Assembly: GCA_964436335.1 (NCBI GenBank)
Contig: CAYTCD010000051.1
Span: 1 to 13,124 of the forward strand
Direction of reading: 5' to 3'
DNA: 13,124 bases
Source of the DNA: Pullibacteroides sp964436335
GTDB lineage: Bacteria > Bacteroidota > Bacteroidia > Bacteroidales > P3
The notes below the pieces were generated by a model. It was not told the DNA's origin and searched no databases. It saw only the letters and a list, made by a program, of their open reading frames with translations. Position numbers and translations under genes: made by a program. Positions 1 through 7,360 of the stretch are shown in pieces (position 1 is the first letter of the stretch; every line of letters begins with the position of its first letter).

Positions 1-1365
1 GGAAAGGTGCTTTGTGTGTCATATTCAGCACCGGGCGATTTGGTGGATGCCGAAGTGATACGGAGCAAATCGGGCTATATGCAAGGCAGAATCGCCACCC
101 TTAAAGAATCTTCTCCCCTACGGTGTGAACCTTTCTGCGAACATTTTGGACTTTGCGGCGGCTGCAAATGGCAGCATCTCCGCTACGAAGAACAACTTAA
201 ACAAAAGCAGGCGCAGGTGCGCGACAACCTACAACGCATCGGCAAGGTGGAACTCCCCGATGGCCTCCCCATTCTGGGGTCGGAAAAAAACCGCGCCTAC
301 CGTAACAAACTCGAATTTACCTTTTCGGTAAAACGCTGGCTCAAGGAAGAAGAAGTGCGGAGCGGAGAAAACCTGAGCGAAGCCGACCGTCAGGGGCTGG
401 GCTTTCATCTGGCCGGAAAATTCGACAAAGTGCTGGACCTCAACCATTGTTATCTTCAAGACAGCCTTTCCGACGAAATAAGGCTTTTTATCAAGAAAAC
501 CGCGCAGGAACTCAATCTGAGCTTTTATGATATACGCGCCAAAAAAGGCTGCATGCGCAATCTGATGATCCGCGACACACCCGATGGTGAATTCATGGTG
601 GTGGTGGTTATCGGAGAAGAACCCACACCGGCTTTCAACACGCTTATGGAACGTACCGCTGCGGCCTTTCCCTGCATCAAAAGCCTGATGTTCGCCGTCA
701 ATACCAAAGTGAACGACAGCATGGCCGATCTCGACATACGGCTTTTCAAAGGCGAACCTTTCATCATGATGACCATGCCGGCCTACAAGGCAGGAGACCC
801 GGATCTGAAATTCAGGGTGGGTCCCAAGTCTTTCTACCAAACCAACAGTGCCCAGGCAGCCCGTTTATATCGCTTGACGGCCGATTTGGCGGCCATAAAG
901 CCCGATGACACCGTCTATGACCTTTACACCGGAACCGGCACGATAGCCAATTACGTGGCGCGTCTGGCGGCTAAAACGATAGGTATCGAATATGTGGAAG
1001 ATGCCGTAAAGGATGCACGTATCAATTCCGAATTGAACGGTATCGTCAACACCGAATTCTTTGCCGGCGACATGGCGGCCGTATTCACACCCGACTTCGT
1101 GCGGGCACATGGTGTTCCCGATATCATCATCACCGACCCGCCACGGGAAGGCATGCACGAGAAAGTGGTGGAATGCCTGATGAATGACGATATCTTTCAG
1201 GGAAAACTGAGCCGCATTGTGTATGTGAGCTGTAACTCGGCCACACAGGCACGCGATCTGCAACGCATGGCGTCTAAATACAAGGTGGTGAACCACGGCG
1301 CGGTGGATATGTTTCCCCACACCGACCACGTGGAAAGCGTGGTGTTGTTGGAACGCCGGGCGTAA
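1..1365 (+). CDS. rlmD: 23S rRNA (uracil-C5)-methyltransferase, RlmD/RumA type; 5' end outside the window
   Basis: SAM-dependent enzyme that methylates C5 of a uracil in 23S rRNA (U1939 for E. coli RlmD). The frame is open to base 1, and the first visible residues already belong to a TRAM-like beta domain (SAPGDLVDAEV), so roughly 25 N-terminal residues lie outside; the GTG at 7 is probably not the start. Numbering from that GTG, a 4Fe-4S site is visible as C44-x5-C50-x2-C53 plus C148. The methyltransferase fold carries the SAM motif YDLYTGTGTIA (304-314), TDPPR (376-380), the nucleophile C409 in YVSCNSATQARDL, and the general base E449 in VVLLE. All catalytic features of the RlmD family are present. 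The substrate site is assigned by family; RlmC or RlmCD specificity cannot be excluded from sequence alone. It converges on the next gene with only 3 bases between stop codons. Confidence 0.93.
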   Translation, partial: GKVLCVSYSAPGDLVDAEVIRSKSGYMQGRIATLKESSPLRCEPFCEHFGLCGGCKWQHLRYEEQLKQKQAQVRDNLQRIGKVELPDGLPILGSEKNRAYRNKLEFTFSVKRWLKEEEVRSGENLSEADRQGLGFHLAGKFDKVLDLNHCYLQDSLSDEIRLFIKKTAQELNLSFYDIRAKKGCMRNLMIRDTPDGEFMVVVVIGEEPTPAFNTLMERTAAAFPCIKSLMFAVNTKVNDSMADLDIRLFKGEPFIMMTMPAYKAGDPDLKFRVGPKSFYQTNSAQAARLYRLTADLAAIKPDDTVYDLYTGTGTIANYVARLAAKTIGIEYVEDAVKDARINSELNGIVNTEFFAGDMAAVFTPDFVRAHGVPDIIITDPPREGMHEKVVECLMNDDIFQGKLSRIVYVSCNSATQARDLQRMASKYKVVNHGAVDMFPHTDHVESVVLLERRA

Positions 1366-1368
1366 AGT

Positions 1369-2880
1369 TTAGAACTTGAAACCCAACGTGAGCGTGTAAA
1401 GGTATTTGAACGACTCCAGTTTGGCCGGCTTCACCAACGGATCACCCGTGGCACCGTCTATGAGATAGTAGAAATCATCCGTTCTCTTACCCAAGTCTGC
1501 CATAAATCCAAAATCGAGATTCCAACGCTGCCCCAATGCAAAGCCGATACCGGCGGTTGCCGTGTGGTTGGACCAGTTATCCCGCAAGGTCTTGTCTTTA
1601 TACGGACACGACTGCCAGATATAGCCGGCACGGAAACTCAGGATACTCACCTTCCACTCTGTTCCGATACGCACCACACCCGCAAGCCGGTAGTTTTCCC
1701 GTACGATTTCCTTTATATACTGGTTGTAATCCACATTATCCGATACATCCATGCGCATAAGGCGGTAATCGATAAGTTCGCCCTCGATGGCCACCGCCCC
1801 GAAATTACGGATCTGAAAGCCCAGGCTCAATATGCCCTTGGCCGGTGTAACCAGATTGTAGCGGTCGGTGTAATTGTATTTTTCATAAGTCGGAAGCGTG
1901 CTGTTATCGGATAATTCATATTTCATGGTCTTCGTGTCGAGTGCCGCCGAAGCTCTTTCCTTAAGATAGTAGCGAGTGGGGGTATGAAAGGCCACGCCTA
2001 CCCGGAAAAATGGCAGCGGTTTGTATATCAATCCCAATTTAAGGTTGATACCGGTTCCGCTCACATCCTTTTCCTGTTGCAGGGTATAGGTTCTGAAACC
2101 ATGTTCGAGCATATGGCCGTCAACAGTAGATTCCTCTATGGTAGAAACACTGCTGTAATTCACCACCGGAACGCCTAAGGTAAGGCCGAAATAAAGCATG
2201 TCCGACCAGTTGCCGCCAAAAGAAAAGGTCATTTCGGTGATATTGCCGCTTTCTTGCAAAATGCGTTTCTGTTGCAGACCTTTTCCCAAAAAAGTTCCGT
2301 AGAACATATTCACCGTGTCCGTATAATCCAAAAGACCTGTCATGTAGGCAAGATTTCCAATATCCGCCAAGTTGTCCTGCATGGCAAAATCGTATCCACT
2401 GCTTTGGGCGGCCACTGCCTCCATATACGAAGACTGGGGATTGACGGCCTTCATATAGACATTGTTATTGAAATCCTTGAGTCGGTTGGCACCAAAACCC
2501 AACTGCAATCCCCATAACTTGCCCTTTTCGCGGGTGCCGTTATAGACCCCGAACACGCCCCCGCCCTGCGGAATGGCGAAATTTCCTTTGCTGACAGTAT
2601 TGGTTTTGCCGTAATAATCGGAGGTGCCGGTTTGGTAAAGGACGGTGCCGGTAAGCGAAATCTCGTGCCGCGTATAAAAACCTATACCGGCCGGATTGGT
2701 GCTCAAGGTCGTAAAGTTGGCCCCCAAAGCGCTGAAAGCACCACCCATGGCGTTGTATCGCGCTGTTCCAACCGGATTGAGCATCGCATAACGGATCAGA
2801 TCGGCGTCGTCTTGGGCCATCAGCCCCACCGGAACGAGCAACAAAAACAAAAACGTGCTGAAATATCTCGACTTTCGCAT
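1369..2880 (-). CDS. FadL/OmpP1-like outer-membrane beta-barrel protein
   Basis: Predicted outer-membrane barrel of 503 residues. Residues 1-22 form a signal peptide (basic MRKSR, hydrophobic core, probable cleavage after LMA). The mature N-terminus carries the pattern common in Bacteroidota FadL/TodX-like proteins: GTARYNAMGGAFSALG (38-53) followed by STNPAGIGFY (60-69), resembling the NPA-containing N-terminal hatch of FadL. The rest alternates polar and aromatic residues as in amphipathic strands, and the chain ends in YTLTLGFKF with a terminal Phe, the usual barrel-assembly signal. Family members import hydrophobic compounds; annotations as 'hemin receptor' are common but poorly founded, and the substrate here is unknown. 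It lies 24 bases downstream of the Tyr-rich lipoprotein gene on the same strand, so the two are probably cotranscribed. No Shine-Dalgarno site is seen, only an A-rich leader. The barrel/FadL-like class is fairly secure; the exact function is not. Confidence 0.85.
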   Translation of the reverse strand: MRKSRYFSTFLFLLLVPVGLMAQDDADLIRYAMLNPVGTARYNAMGGAFSALGANFTTLSTNPAGIGFYTRHEISLTGTVLYQTGTSDYYGKTNTVSKGNFAIPQGGGVFGVYNGTREKGKLWGLQLGFGANRLKDFNNNVYMKAVNPQSSYMEAVAAQSSGYDFAMQDNLADIGNLAYMTGLLDYTDTVNMFYGTFLGKGLQQKRILQESGNITEMTFSFGGNWSDMLYFGLTLGVPVVNYSSVSTIEESTVDGHMLEHGFRTYTLQQEKDVSGTGINLKLGLIYKPLPFFRVGVAFHTPTRYYLKERASAALDTKTMKYELSDNSTLPTYEKYNYTDRYNLVTPAKGILSLGFQIRNFGAVAIEGELIDYRLMRMDVSDNVDYNQYIKEIVRENYRLAGVVRIGTEWKVSILSFRAGYIWQSCPYKDKTLRDNWSNHTATAGIGFALGQRWNLDFGFMADLGKRTDDFYYLIDGATGDPLVKPAKLESFKYLYTLTLGFKF

Positions 2881-2904
2881 GATTTTTCTTTTTTAACGTG
2901 AAAC

Positions 2905-4368
2905 TTAGCGGGTGCGTCTGGTTGTGGATGAACCCGAAGAAGATGGACCCGAGGAGGTGGAACGTGAGGGGGAAACGGAGGTACGCGTTGTGGAAGAGGG
3001 TGTGGAGCGCACCGGGGCAGTGGTGGTACGCGGGGTAGCGGTAGTGGCAGGGCGCGGAGCGGTGGGGGCGGTGGGCGTGGTGCGCACACTGCGGTTGTTG
3101 TATTGCGGACTCACATACGAAGAAGTGCCGCGACTGCGTTCATACACCGGATTGTTATACGGACGGGGTTGAGAGGATGTGGCGGTACTGGGCTGTTGGG
3201 CGGAGGAAGGCACGGACACGGAGGTTCTTCTCGCACCGGGTTGCGCAGGTTGCGAAGGACGGACGGGCGTAGCGGGAACAGCCGAAGACGAAGAGGAGGA
3301 GGAAGCCGGCTGTCCAACGGCCGGATTCACACCCCGACGGTTGTTGTTGCCCGGATTTACCGGCTGAAGGCGGTTGCCCAGATCGGTTTTGCCTTCCAAA
3401 CGGGTTGAAACCGATTCCATCATGCCCGAAGGCGTTGCCGTACGACGGTTGGTTACGGTAGGCTGAACACGGTCGCCCCTACCGGTCGAACCTGAATTAA
3501 CTCCGGAAAGGGAGTTTGCTGAGTTTTGCGAGGAAACGGTTTTATCGCTCACGGCATTCTCGTAGCGTTCGGCGAATGTACGCCGGCTTGGCGCGGAGGG
3601 CAACGAAGGCTTAACGGTGGAAGATACGGAAGAAGTGGTGCTTAGCCGCCGTTCGGAGTCCGCGCGTGTTACCGTCGGGTGAGTCATTGAACTGCCCGCA
3701 CCGCGCGTCCGCCGGCCATAATAACCTTGCGTGTAGGTATTGCGGTCGTAAGGGTTGTAGCAATAGTCGTAAATCCTGTCGTAGCGGCCGGCCCAATAGC
3801 CATCCCAAAAGCCGTCGTTGTAACCCCAGGAATAGGAACCGTAGCCCCAACCGTAACGGTAGGGGCGATAACCCCAGCCGCCATAGGCGAAAAACGGATC
3901 GTAACCGAAGCCCATATACCAGCCCGGACGGTAGTAATACGAATATGAAGGATACCACCAATTATAGCCCAGATAGATGCTGGTGCCGTAATAATACGGA
4001 TCGGCATCGTACCAATATGAATTGGTGTAATAGTCGGAATAATAGTCGTTGCTCAGATAATCGTCGCTCTGGAAACGGCGCAGACGGGAAGAATATTCGT
4101 AATCGTAATAATCGTCGTAATTGAAGGTGTCCGCTACGGTGTTCTGAGCGGTCTCATCGTAATACGCGTCGTATTGCATGCCGGTTGGGTCGGTGGATGT
4201 CGGGGTCCACTGGCTTTGCAGTTTCTGACGGCGTTCCTGTTCGCGGGTGGGCATGGTGCCGTACATGTCGTCGGCGGCCACCATGAAAGTGGTTCCGCAA
4301 GAGGAGAGCAAAGCCGCCATGGCAAGCATAAGGATGGAAATTGATTTTCCGAAAAGAGAGCGTGTCAT
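2905..4368 (-). CDS. Tyr/Trp/Gly-rich lipoprotein with Ser/Thr/Pro/Arg-rich tail, function unknown
   Basis: I do not recognise a functional family. From the chosen ATG (487 residues) a lipoprotein signal peptide is clear: MTRSLFGK, a hydrophobic core, and lipobox LSSC with C24. No acidic surface-export motif directly follows the Cys, so which leaflet it faces is open. Residues 62-221 hold 43 Tyr and 9 Trp in 160 positions with many Gly and Asp, no Lys and net negative charge. From about residue 333 to the end (155 residues) the tail is Ser/Thr/Pro/Ala with 19 Arg, one Glu, no Asp and no Lys, including a run of seven Ser (356-362); it should be disordered. The start at 4368 is preferred over an in-frame ATG at 4395 because AGGA sits 6 bases upstream and the signal peptide then has normal length. 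Probably cotranscribed with the downstream barrel gene. A structural or adhesive envelope role is a guess. Confidence 0.8.
   Translation of the reverse strand: MTRSLFGKSISILMLAMAALLSSCGTTFMVAADDMYGTMPTREQERRQKLQSQWTPTSTDPTGMQYDAYYDETAQNTVADTFNYDDYYDYEYSSRLRRFQSDDYLSNDYYSDYYTNSYWYDADPYYYGTSIYLGYNWWYPSYSYYYRPGWYMGFGYDPFFAYGGWGYRPYRYGWGYGSYSWGYNDGFWDGYWAGRYDRIYDYCYNPYDRNTYTQGYYGRRTRGAGSSMTHPTVTRADSERRLSTTSSVSSTVKPSLPSAPSRRTFAERYENAVSDKTVSSQNSANSLSGVNSGSTGRGDRVQPTVTNRRTATPSGMMESVSTRLEGKTDLGNRLQPVNPGNNNRRGVNPAVGQPASSSSSSSAVPATPVRPSQPAQPGARRTSVSVPSSAQQPSTATSSQPRPYNNPVYERSRGTSSYVSPQYNNRSVRTTPTAPTAPRPATTATPRTTTAPVRSTPSSTTRTSVSPSRSTSSGPSSSGSSTTRRTR
3706..4185 (-). other. Low-complexity Tyr/Trp/Gly/Asp-rich coding segment
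   Basis: This encodes residues 62-221 of the lipoprotein. Tyr makes up about 27 percent of positions, often as YY or YYY, mixed with Trp, Gly, Asp and Asn. Spacing is irregular (for example YGWGYGSYSWGYNDGFW), so it is a biased region with no fixed repeat unit. There are about 20 Asp/Glu, 11 Arg and no Lys. Confidence 0.8.
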
Positions 4369-4374
4369 ATCTTT

Positions 4375-4378
4375 TCCT
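4375..4378 (-). promoter_or_regulatory. Shine-Dalgarno-like site deciding the lipoprotein start
   Basis: Reading the minus strand, AAAGGAAAAGAT precedes the ATG at 4366-4368, placing AGGA 6 bases from the start. Such a site is uncommon in this window, where most starts have only A-rich leaders. The alternative ATG at 4393-4395 has no comparable site. Confidence 0.5.
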
Positions 4379-4432
4379 TTCTTTTTTAGGCCCATACCGT
4401 TGCAGCCGGTTTTTCTGTACGCATTTTTAGCG

Positions 4433-4440
4433 TAACTTTG
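4433..4440 (+). promoter_or_regulatory. Bacteroidota-type -7 promoter element (TAACTTTG) for the proS operon
   Basis: TAACTTTG matches the TAnnTTTG -7 consensus of the primary sigma factor in Bacteroidota. It lies about 64 bases before the proS ATG, predicting a 5' leader of roughly 55-60 bases. A -33 TTTG is not well matched at the expected distance; only a T-rich run at about 4410-4415 is there. The region 4369-4503 between the divergent lipoprotein and proS genes must hold promoters for both. I find no good TAnnTTTG on the minus strand for the lipoprotein gene. Confidence 0.6.
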
Positions 4441-4503
4441 CCCCGTTTGCAGAATCGGGCCGTCCGCCCTCTTATTGCAATAACCGTACCAAAGTAGAAA
4501 AAA

Positions 4504-5976
4504 ATGGCTAAAGATTTCTCTACCAGAGCTGAAAGTTATTCAGAATGGTATAACGAACTGGTGACCCGCGCCGATTTGGCGGAACAATCCGCCGTGCGTG
4601 GCTGCATGGTCATCAAACCCTATGGCTATGCCATCTGGGAAAAAATGCAACGCACCTTGGATCAGATGTTCAAGGACACCGGACACCAGAACGCCTATTT
4701 TCCCCTGTTCATACCCAAATCTTTCCTCAGCCGCGAGGCCGACCACGTGGAAGGTTTCGCCAAGGAATGCGCGGTGGTTACCCATTACCGCCTCAAGGCC
4801 AATCCCGACGGCAGCGGCGTAACGGTTGACCCAGCCGCCAAGCTGGAAGAAGAACTGATTGTGCGCCCCACTTCCGAAACCATTATATGGAACACCTACA
4901 AAGGCTGGATTCAGTCGTACCGAGACTTGCCCATCCTGGTGAACCAATGGGCCAACGTGGTTCGCTGGGAAATGCGCACCCGATTGTTTCTGCGCACCGC
5001 CGAATTCCTGTGGCAGGAAGGGCACACCGCCCACGCCACCAAAGAAGAAGCGGAGGCCGAAGCCCGCAAGATGCTGGACGTGTATGCCGATTTTGCCGAA
5101 AATTTTATGGCGATGCCCGTCCTCACCGGCACCAAGACTCCCAACGAACGCTTTGCCGGCGCCATCGACACCTATTGTATCGAAGCCATGATGCAGGACG
5201 GAAAGGCCTTGCAAGCCGGTACTTCCCACTTTTTGGGGCAGAACTTCGCCAAGGCTTTCGACGTTACCTTTCTGAACAAGGAAAACAAGTTGGAATATGT
5301 CTGGGCTACTTCGTGGGGCGTTTCCACCCGTCTGATGGGCGCGCTCATCATGACCCACTCCGACGACAACGGCCTGGTGCTGCCGCCCAAACTGGCCCCC
5401 ATCCAGGTGGCCATCGTGCCCATCTACAAGAACGCCGAACAACTGGCGCAGATTTCGGAAGCCGCCCTCAAGATCAAGGCGGAACTCCAGGCCAAGGGCA
5501 TCAGCGTTAAATACGACGATGACGACAAGCAGAAACCGGGCTGGAAATTCAACGAATACGAATTCAAGGGCGTTCCGGTGCGCATCGCCATCGGGCCGCG
5601 CGACATGGAAAACGGCACGGCCGAGATATGCCGCCGCGACACGCTCGAAAAATCCATCCACAACCAGGCCGAAATAGGCACGCTCGTACCCGCTTTGCTC
5701 GATCAGATACAGCAGAACCTGTTTGACCGCGCCCTCAAGCACCGCCTGGACAACACCGTGAAGGTGGACAGCTGGGAAGACTTCAAGGTGCAGATAGAAC
5801 AAGGCAAGTTCCTCCTGGCTCACTGGGACGGCACCACCGAAACCGAAGTGAAGATCAAGGAAGAAACCAAAGCCACCATACGGGTGCTGCCGTTCGAATA
5901 CGAAGCGGAAGAAGGCAAGTGCATCTATACCGGCAAGCCATCGCACCGCCGTGTGATTTTTGCCAAATCGTACTAA
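4504..5976 (+). CDS. proS: Prolyl-tRNA synthetase, archaeal/eukaryotic type without editing insert
   Basis: Cytosolic class II enzyme that joins proline to tRNA-Pro using ATP. It has 490 residues, the size of the short ProRS form lacking the ~180-residue INS editing domain of the E. coli type. Visible landmarks: the loop RPTSET (121-126); motif 2 around VRWEMRTRLFLRTAEFLWQE (153-172); SHFLGQNF (241-248) in the proline pocket region; motif 3 GVSTRLMGALIMTHSDD (272-288) with R276; an anticodon-binding domain from about 300 to 400; and the characteristic C-terminal domain ending in Tyr490. In archaeal relatives that last domain binds zinc through four Cys; here C473 is the only Cys in the last 60 residues, so the zinc site looks lost. 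The ATG follows an A-rich leader with no Shine-Dalgarno site. It leads a tight operon, with pth starting 3 bases after the stop. Confidence 0.97.
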   Translation: MAKDFSTRAESYSEWYNELVTRADLAEQSAVRGCMVIKPYGYAIWEKMQRTLDQMFKDTGHQNAYFPLFIPKSFLSREADHVEGFAKECAVVTHYRLKANPDGSGVTVDPAAKLEEELIVRPTSETIIWNTYKGWIQSYRDLPILVNQWANVVRWEMRTRLFLRTAEFLWQEGHTAHATKEEAEAEARKMLDVYADFAENFMAMPVLTGTKTPNERFAGAIDTYCIEAMMQDGKALQAGTSHFLGQNFAKAFDVTFLNKENKLEYVWATSWGVSTRLMGALIMTHSDDNGLVLPPKLAPIQVAIVPIYKNAEQLAQISEAALKIKAELQAKGISVKYDDDDKQKPGWKFNEYEFKGVPVRIAIGPRDMENGTAEICRRDTLEKSIHNQAEIGTLVPALLDQIQQNLFDRALKHRLDNTVKVDSWEDFKVQIEQGKFLLAHWDGTTETEVKIKEETKATIRVLPFEYEAEEGKCIYTGKPSHRRVIFAKSY

Positions 5977-5979
5977 ACC

Positions 5980-6543
5980 ATGAAGTTTCTCATTGTCGGA
6001 TTAGGCAACATCGGGGCGGAATACGAAGGCACGCGGCACAATATCGGCTTTATGGTGCTGGACAGGTTGGCCGCCGAAAGCGGGCTCAAGTTCAGCATGG
6101 ACCGCTACGCCTATTGGTGCGAGGCCAAATGCAAGGGGCATCTGCTGGAGCTGATAAAGCCCACCACCTATATGAACGACAGCGGAAAGGCTGTGCGCTA
6201 CTGGCTCGAAAAGGAAAAGATTCCGGTGGAACGCTGCCTGGTGGTGGTGGATGACCTGGCCTTGGATCCCGGGCAATTGCGCATGAAATCGGGCGGCAGC
6301 GCGGGCGGACACAACGGTTTGGCCAACATCGAGACCTTGATCGGCACGCAAGCCTACCCTCGCCTGCGGTTCGGCATCGGCAGCAACTTTCATAAAGGGC
6401 AGCAAATCGACTATGTGCTGGGGCAGTTCAGCCGTCAGGACATGGAGGCGGTGGAACCCAAAATCGACATGGCCTGCGAGATGATAAAAAGTTTTGCCTG
6501 CGCCGGCATCACCAATACGATGAACGCCTTTAACAACAAATAA
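5980..6543 (+). CDS. pth: Peptidyl-tRNA hydrolase
   Basis: Cytosolic esterase that releases peptides from prematurely dropped peptidyl-tRNA and so recycles tRNA. Length (187 residues) is normal for bacterial Pth. Active-site residues are all visible: N10 in VGLGNIG, catalytic H20 in TRHNIGF, N66 in KPTTYMNDSG, the acidic D91 in VVVDDL, and N112 in GGSAGGHNGL; these correspond to N10, H20, N68, D93 and N114 of the E. coli enzyme. It starts 3 bases after proS and stops 1 base before the gldE-like gene, so it is almost certainly cotranscribed and translationally linked. Pairing with an aminoacyl-tRNA synthetase gives the first half of the operon a tRNA-maintenance theme. Confidence 0.96.
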   Translation: MKFLIVGLGNIGAEYEGTRHNIGFMVLDRLAAESGLKFSMDRYAYWCEAKCKGHLLELIKPTTYMNDSGKAVRYWLEKEKIPVERCLVVVDDLALDPGQLRMKSGGSAGGHNGLANIETLIGTQAYPRLRFGIGSNFHKGQQIDYVLGQFSRQDMEAVEPKIDMACEMIKSFACAGITNTMNAFNNK

Positions 6544-6544
6544 C

Positions 6545-7360
6545 ATGTCCCCGTTTTCTTGGTTCAACAGACTTTTTGGTGCAAAAACGGAGAAAAATAC
6601 ACCCGTTCAGGAGATGGACAGCATGCCGGCCTTAATCGAAAACACGCCGGAAGTCTTGAAATTCTTTGACCGTTTTTCGGAAATAGAGACCTGCGAAATC
6701 ATGAAACCCCGCATGGATATCGCCGCCCTTTCCCTTTCCTCCACTTTCGATACGGTGATGGAAACCATCCGCGAATCGGAATATTCCCGTTTGCCGGTAT
6801 ATGACGGCGATTTGGATCATATCAAGGGAATTCTTTACATCAAGGATCTGCTTCCTTACTGGGGAAAGGAAGATGAACTGGAGTGGAAAAAACTGATCCG
6901 GCCCGCCATTTTTGTGCCGGAAACGAAAAAGATAGAACAGCTGCTCAAAGAGTTCAAGAAGCAACGGCGGCATTTGGCCATTGTAGTTGATGAATATGGT
7001 GGAACCAGCGGCATTGTGACGATGGAGGACGTGCTGGAGGAAGTTGTGGGTGAAATCAACGATGAGTTCGATATCATAGACGAGGAAAGACTCTATCAGA
7101 AAACCGGCGACGGTGCGTATATCTTTGACGGCAGGATGCCGGTGCACGATTTGTGCAAGTTGCTGGATGTGGATGACGATTATTTCGATATCGAATCGGG
7201 CGACTATGAATCTTTGGCCGGACTCATTCTCGAAATCTTAGGTTCTTTTCCAGCCAAAGGCGCCCATGTGGAATACAAGGATTTTATCTTCACCGTCGAG
7301 GCCACAGGCGACAACCGCATTACCCGCATTAAAATGGTGAGGGTCCATGAAAAGGAATAA
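6545..7360 (+). CDS. GldE/CorC-like CBS-domain protein lacking the DUF21 membrane domain
   Basis: Protein of 271 residues with two CBS domains (about 53-105, IMKPRMD to YIKDLLP; about 118-170, including AIVVDEYGGTSGIVTMEDVL) and a C-terminal CorC_HlyC domain (about 187-266). The second CBS and its surroundings closely resemble Bacteroidota GldE. Usual GldE proteins are about 430 residues with an N-terminal DUF21 membrane domain; here the N-terminus is short, polar and without any membrane span, giving a domain layout like E. coli CorC. The missing domain is not a frameshift remnant, because intact pth ends one base upstream. The neighbour gldD, overlapping by 14 bases, supports a GldE identity. 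Roles proposed for the family are ion (Mg/Co) transport or efflux, or support of gliding/type IX secretion assembly. CBS domains suggest adenine nucleotide sensing. Domain calls are firm; the function is inferred. Confidence 0.85.
   Translation: MSPFSWFNRLFGAKTEKNTPVQEMDSMPALIENTPEVLKFFDRFSEIETCEIMKPRMDIAALSLSSTFDTVMETIRESEYSRLPVYDGDLDHIKGILYIKDLLPYWGKEDELEWKKLIRPAIFVPETKKIEQLLKEFKKQRRHLAIVVDEYGGTSGIVTMEDVLEEVVGEINDEFDIIDEERLYQKTGDGAYIFDGRMPVHDLCKLLDVDDDYFDIESGDYESLAGLILEILGSFPAKGAHVEYKDFIFTVEATGDNRITRIKMVRVHEKE

Noticed and set aside
3014..3080. G-rich plus-strand stretch that might form a G-quadruplex
   Set aside because: The G runs are separated by loops of 11 or more bases or are only two G long, so the usual G3 with short loops rule is not met; the bias follows from Pro/Thr/Ala/Arg codons on the other strand.
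3286..3306. Trinucleotide-like run coding for seven Ser in the lipoprotein as a phase-variable repeat
   Set aside because: The codons are mixed TCC, TCT and TCG, so it is an imperfect repeat, and loss or gain of units would stay in frame.
3611..4124. Several open frames on both strands within the lipoprotein gene, some Arg/Leu- or Ser/Asn/Arg-rich
   Set aside because: They arise from the strongly biased codon content of the Tyr-rich and Ser/Thr-rich segments; none has its own leader or recognisable domain.
4540..5946. 468-residue open frame on the minus strand across proS
   Set aside because: It is the antisense shadow of a highly conserved synthetase with all class II motifs; its translation shows no known motif, and no start context or promoter was seen.
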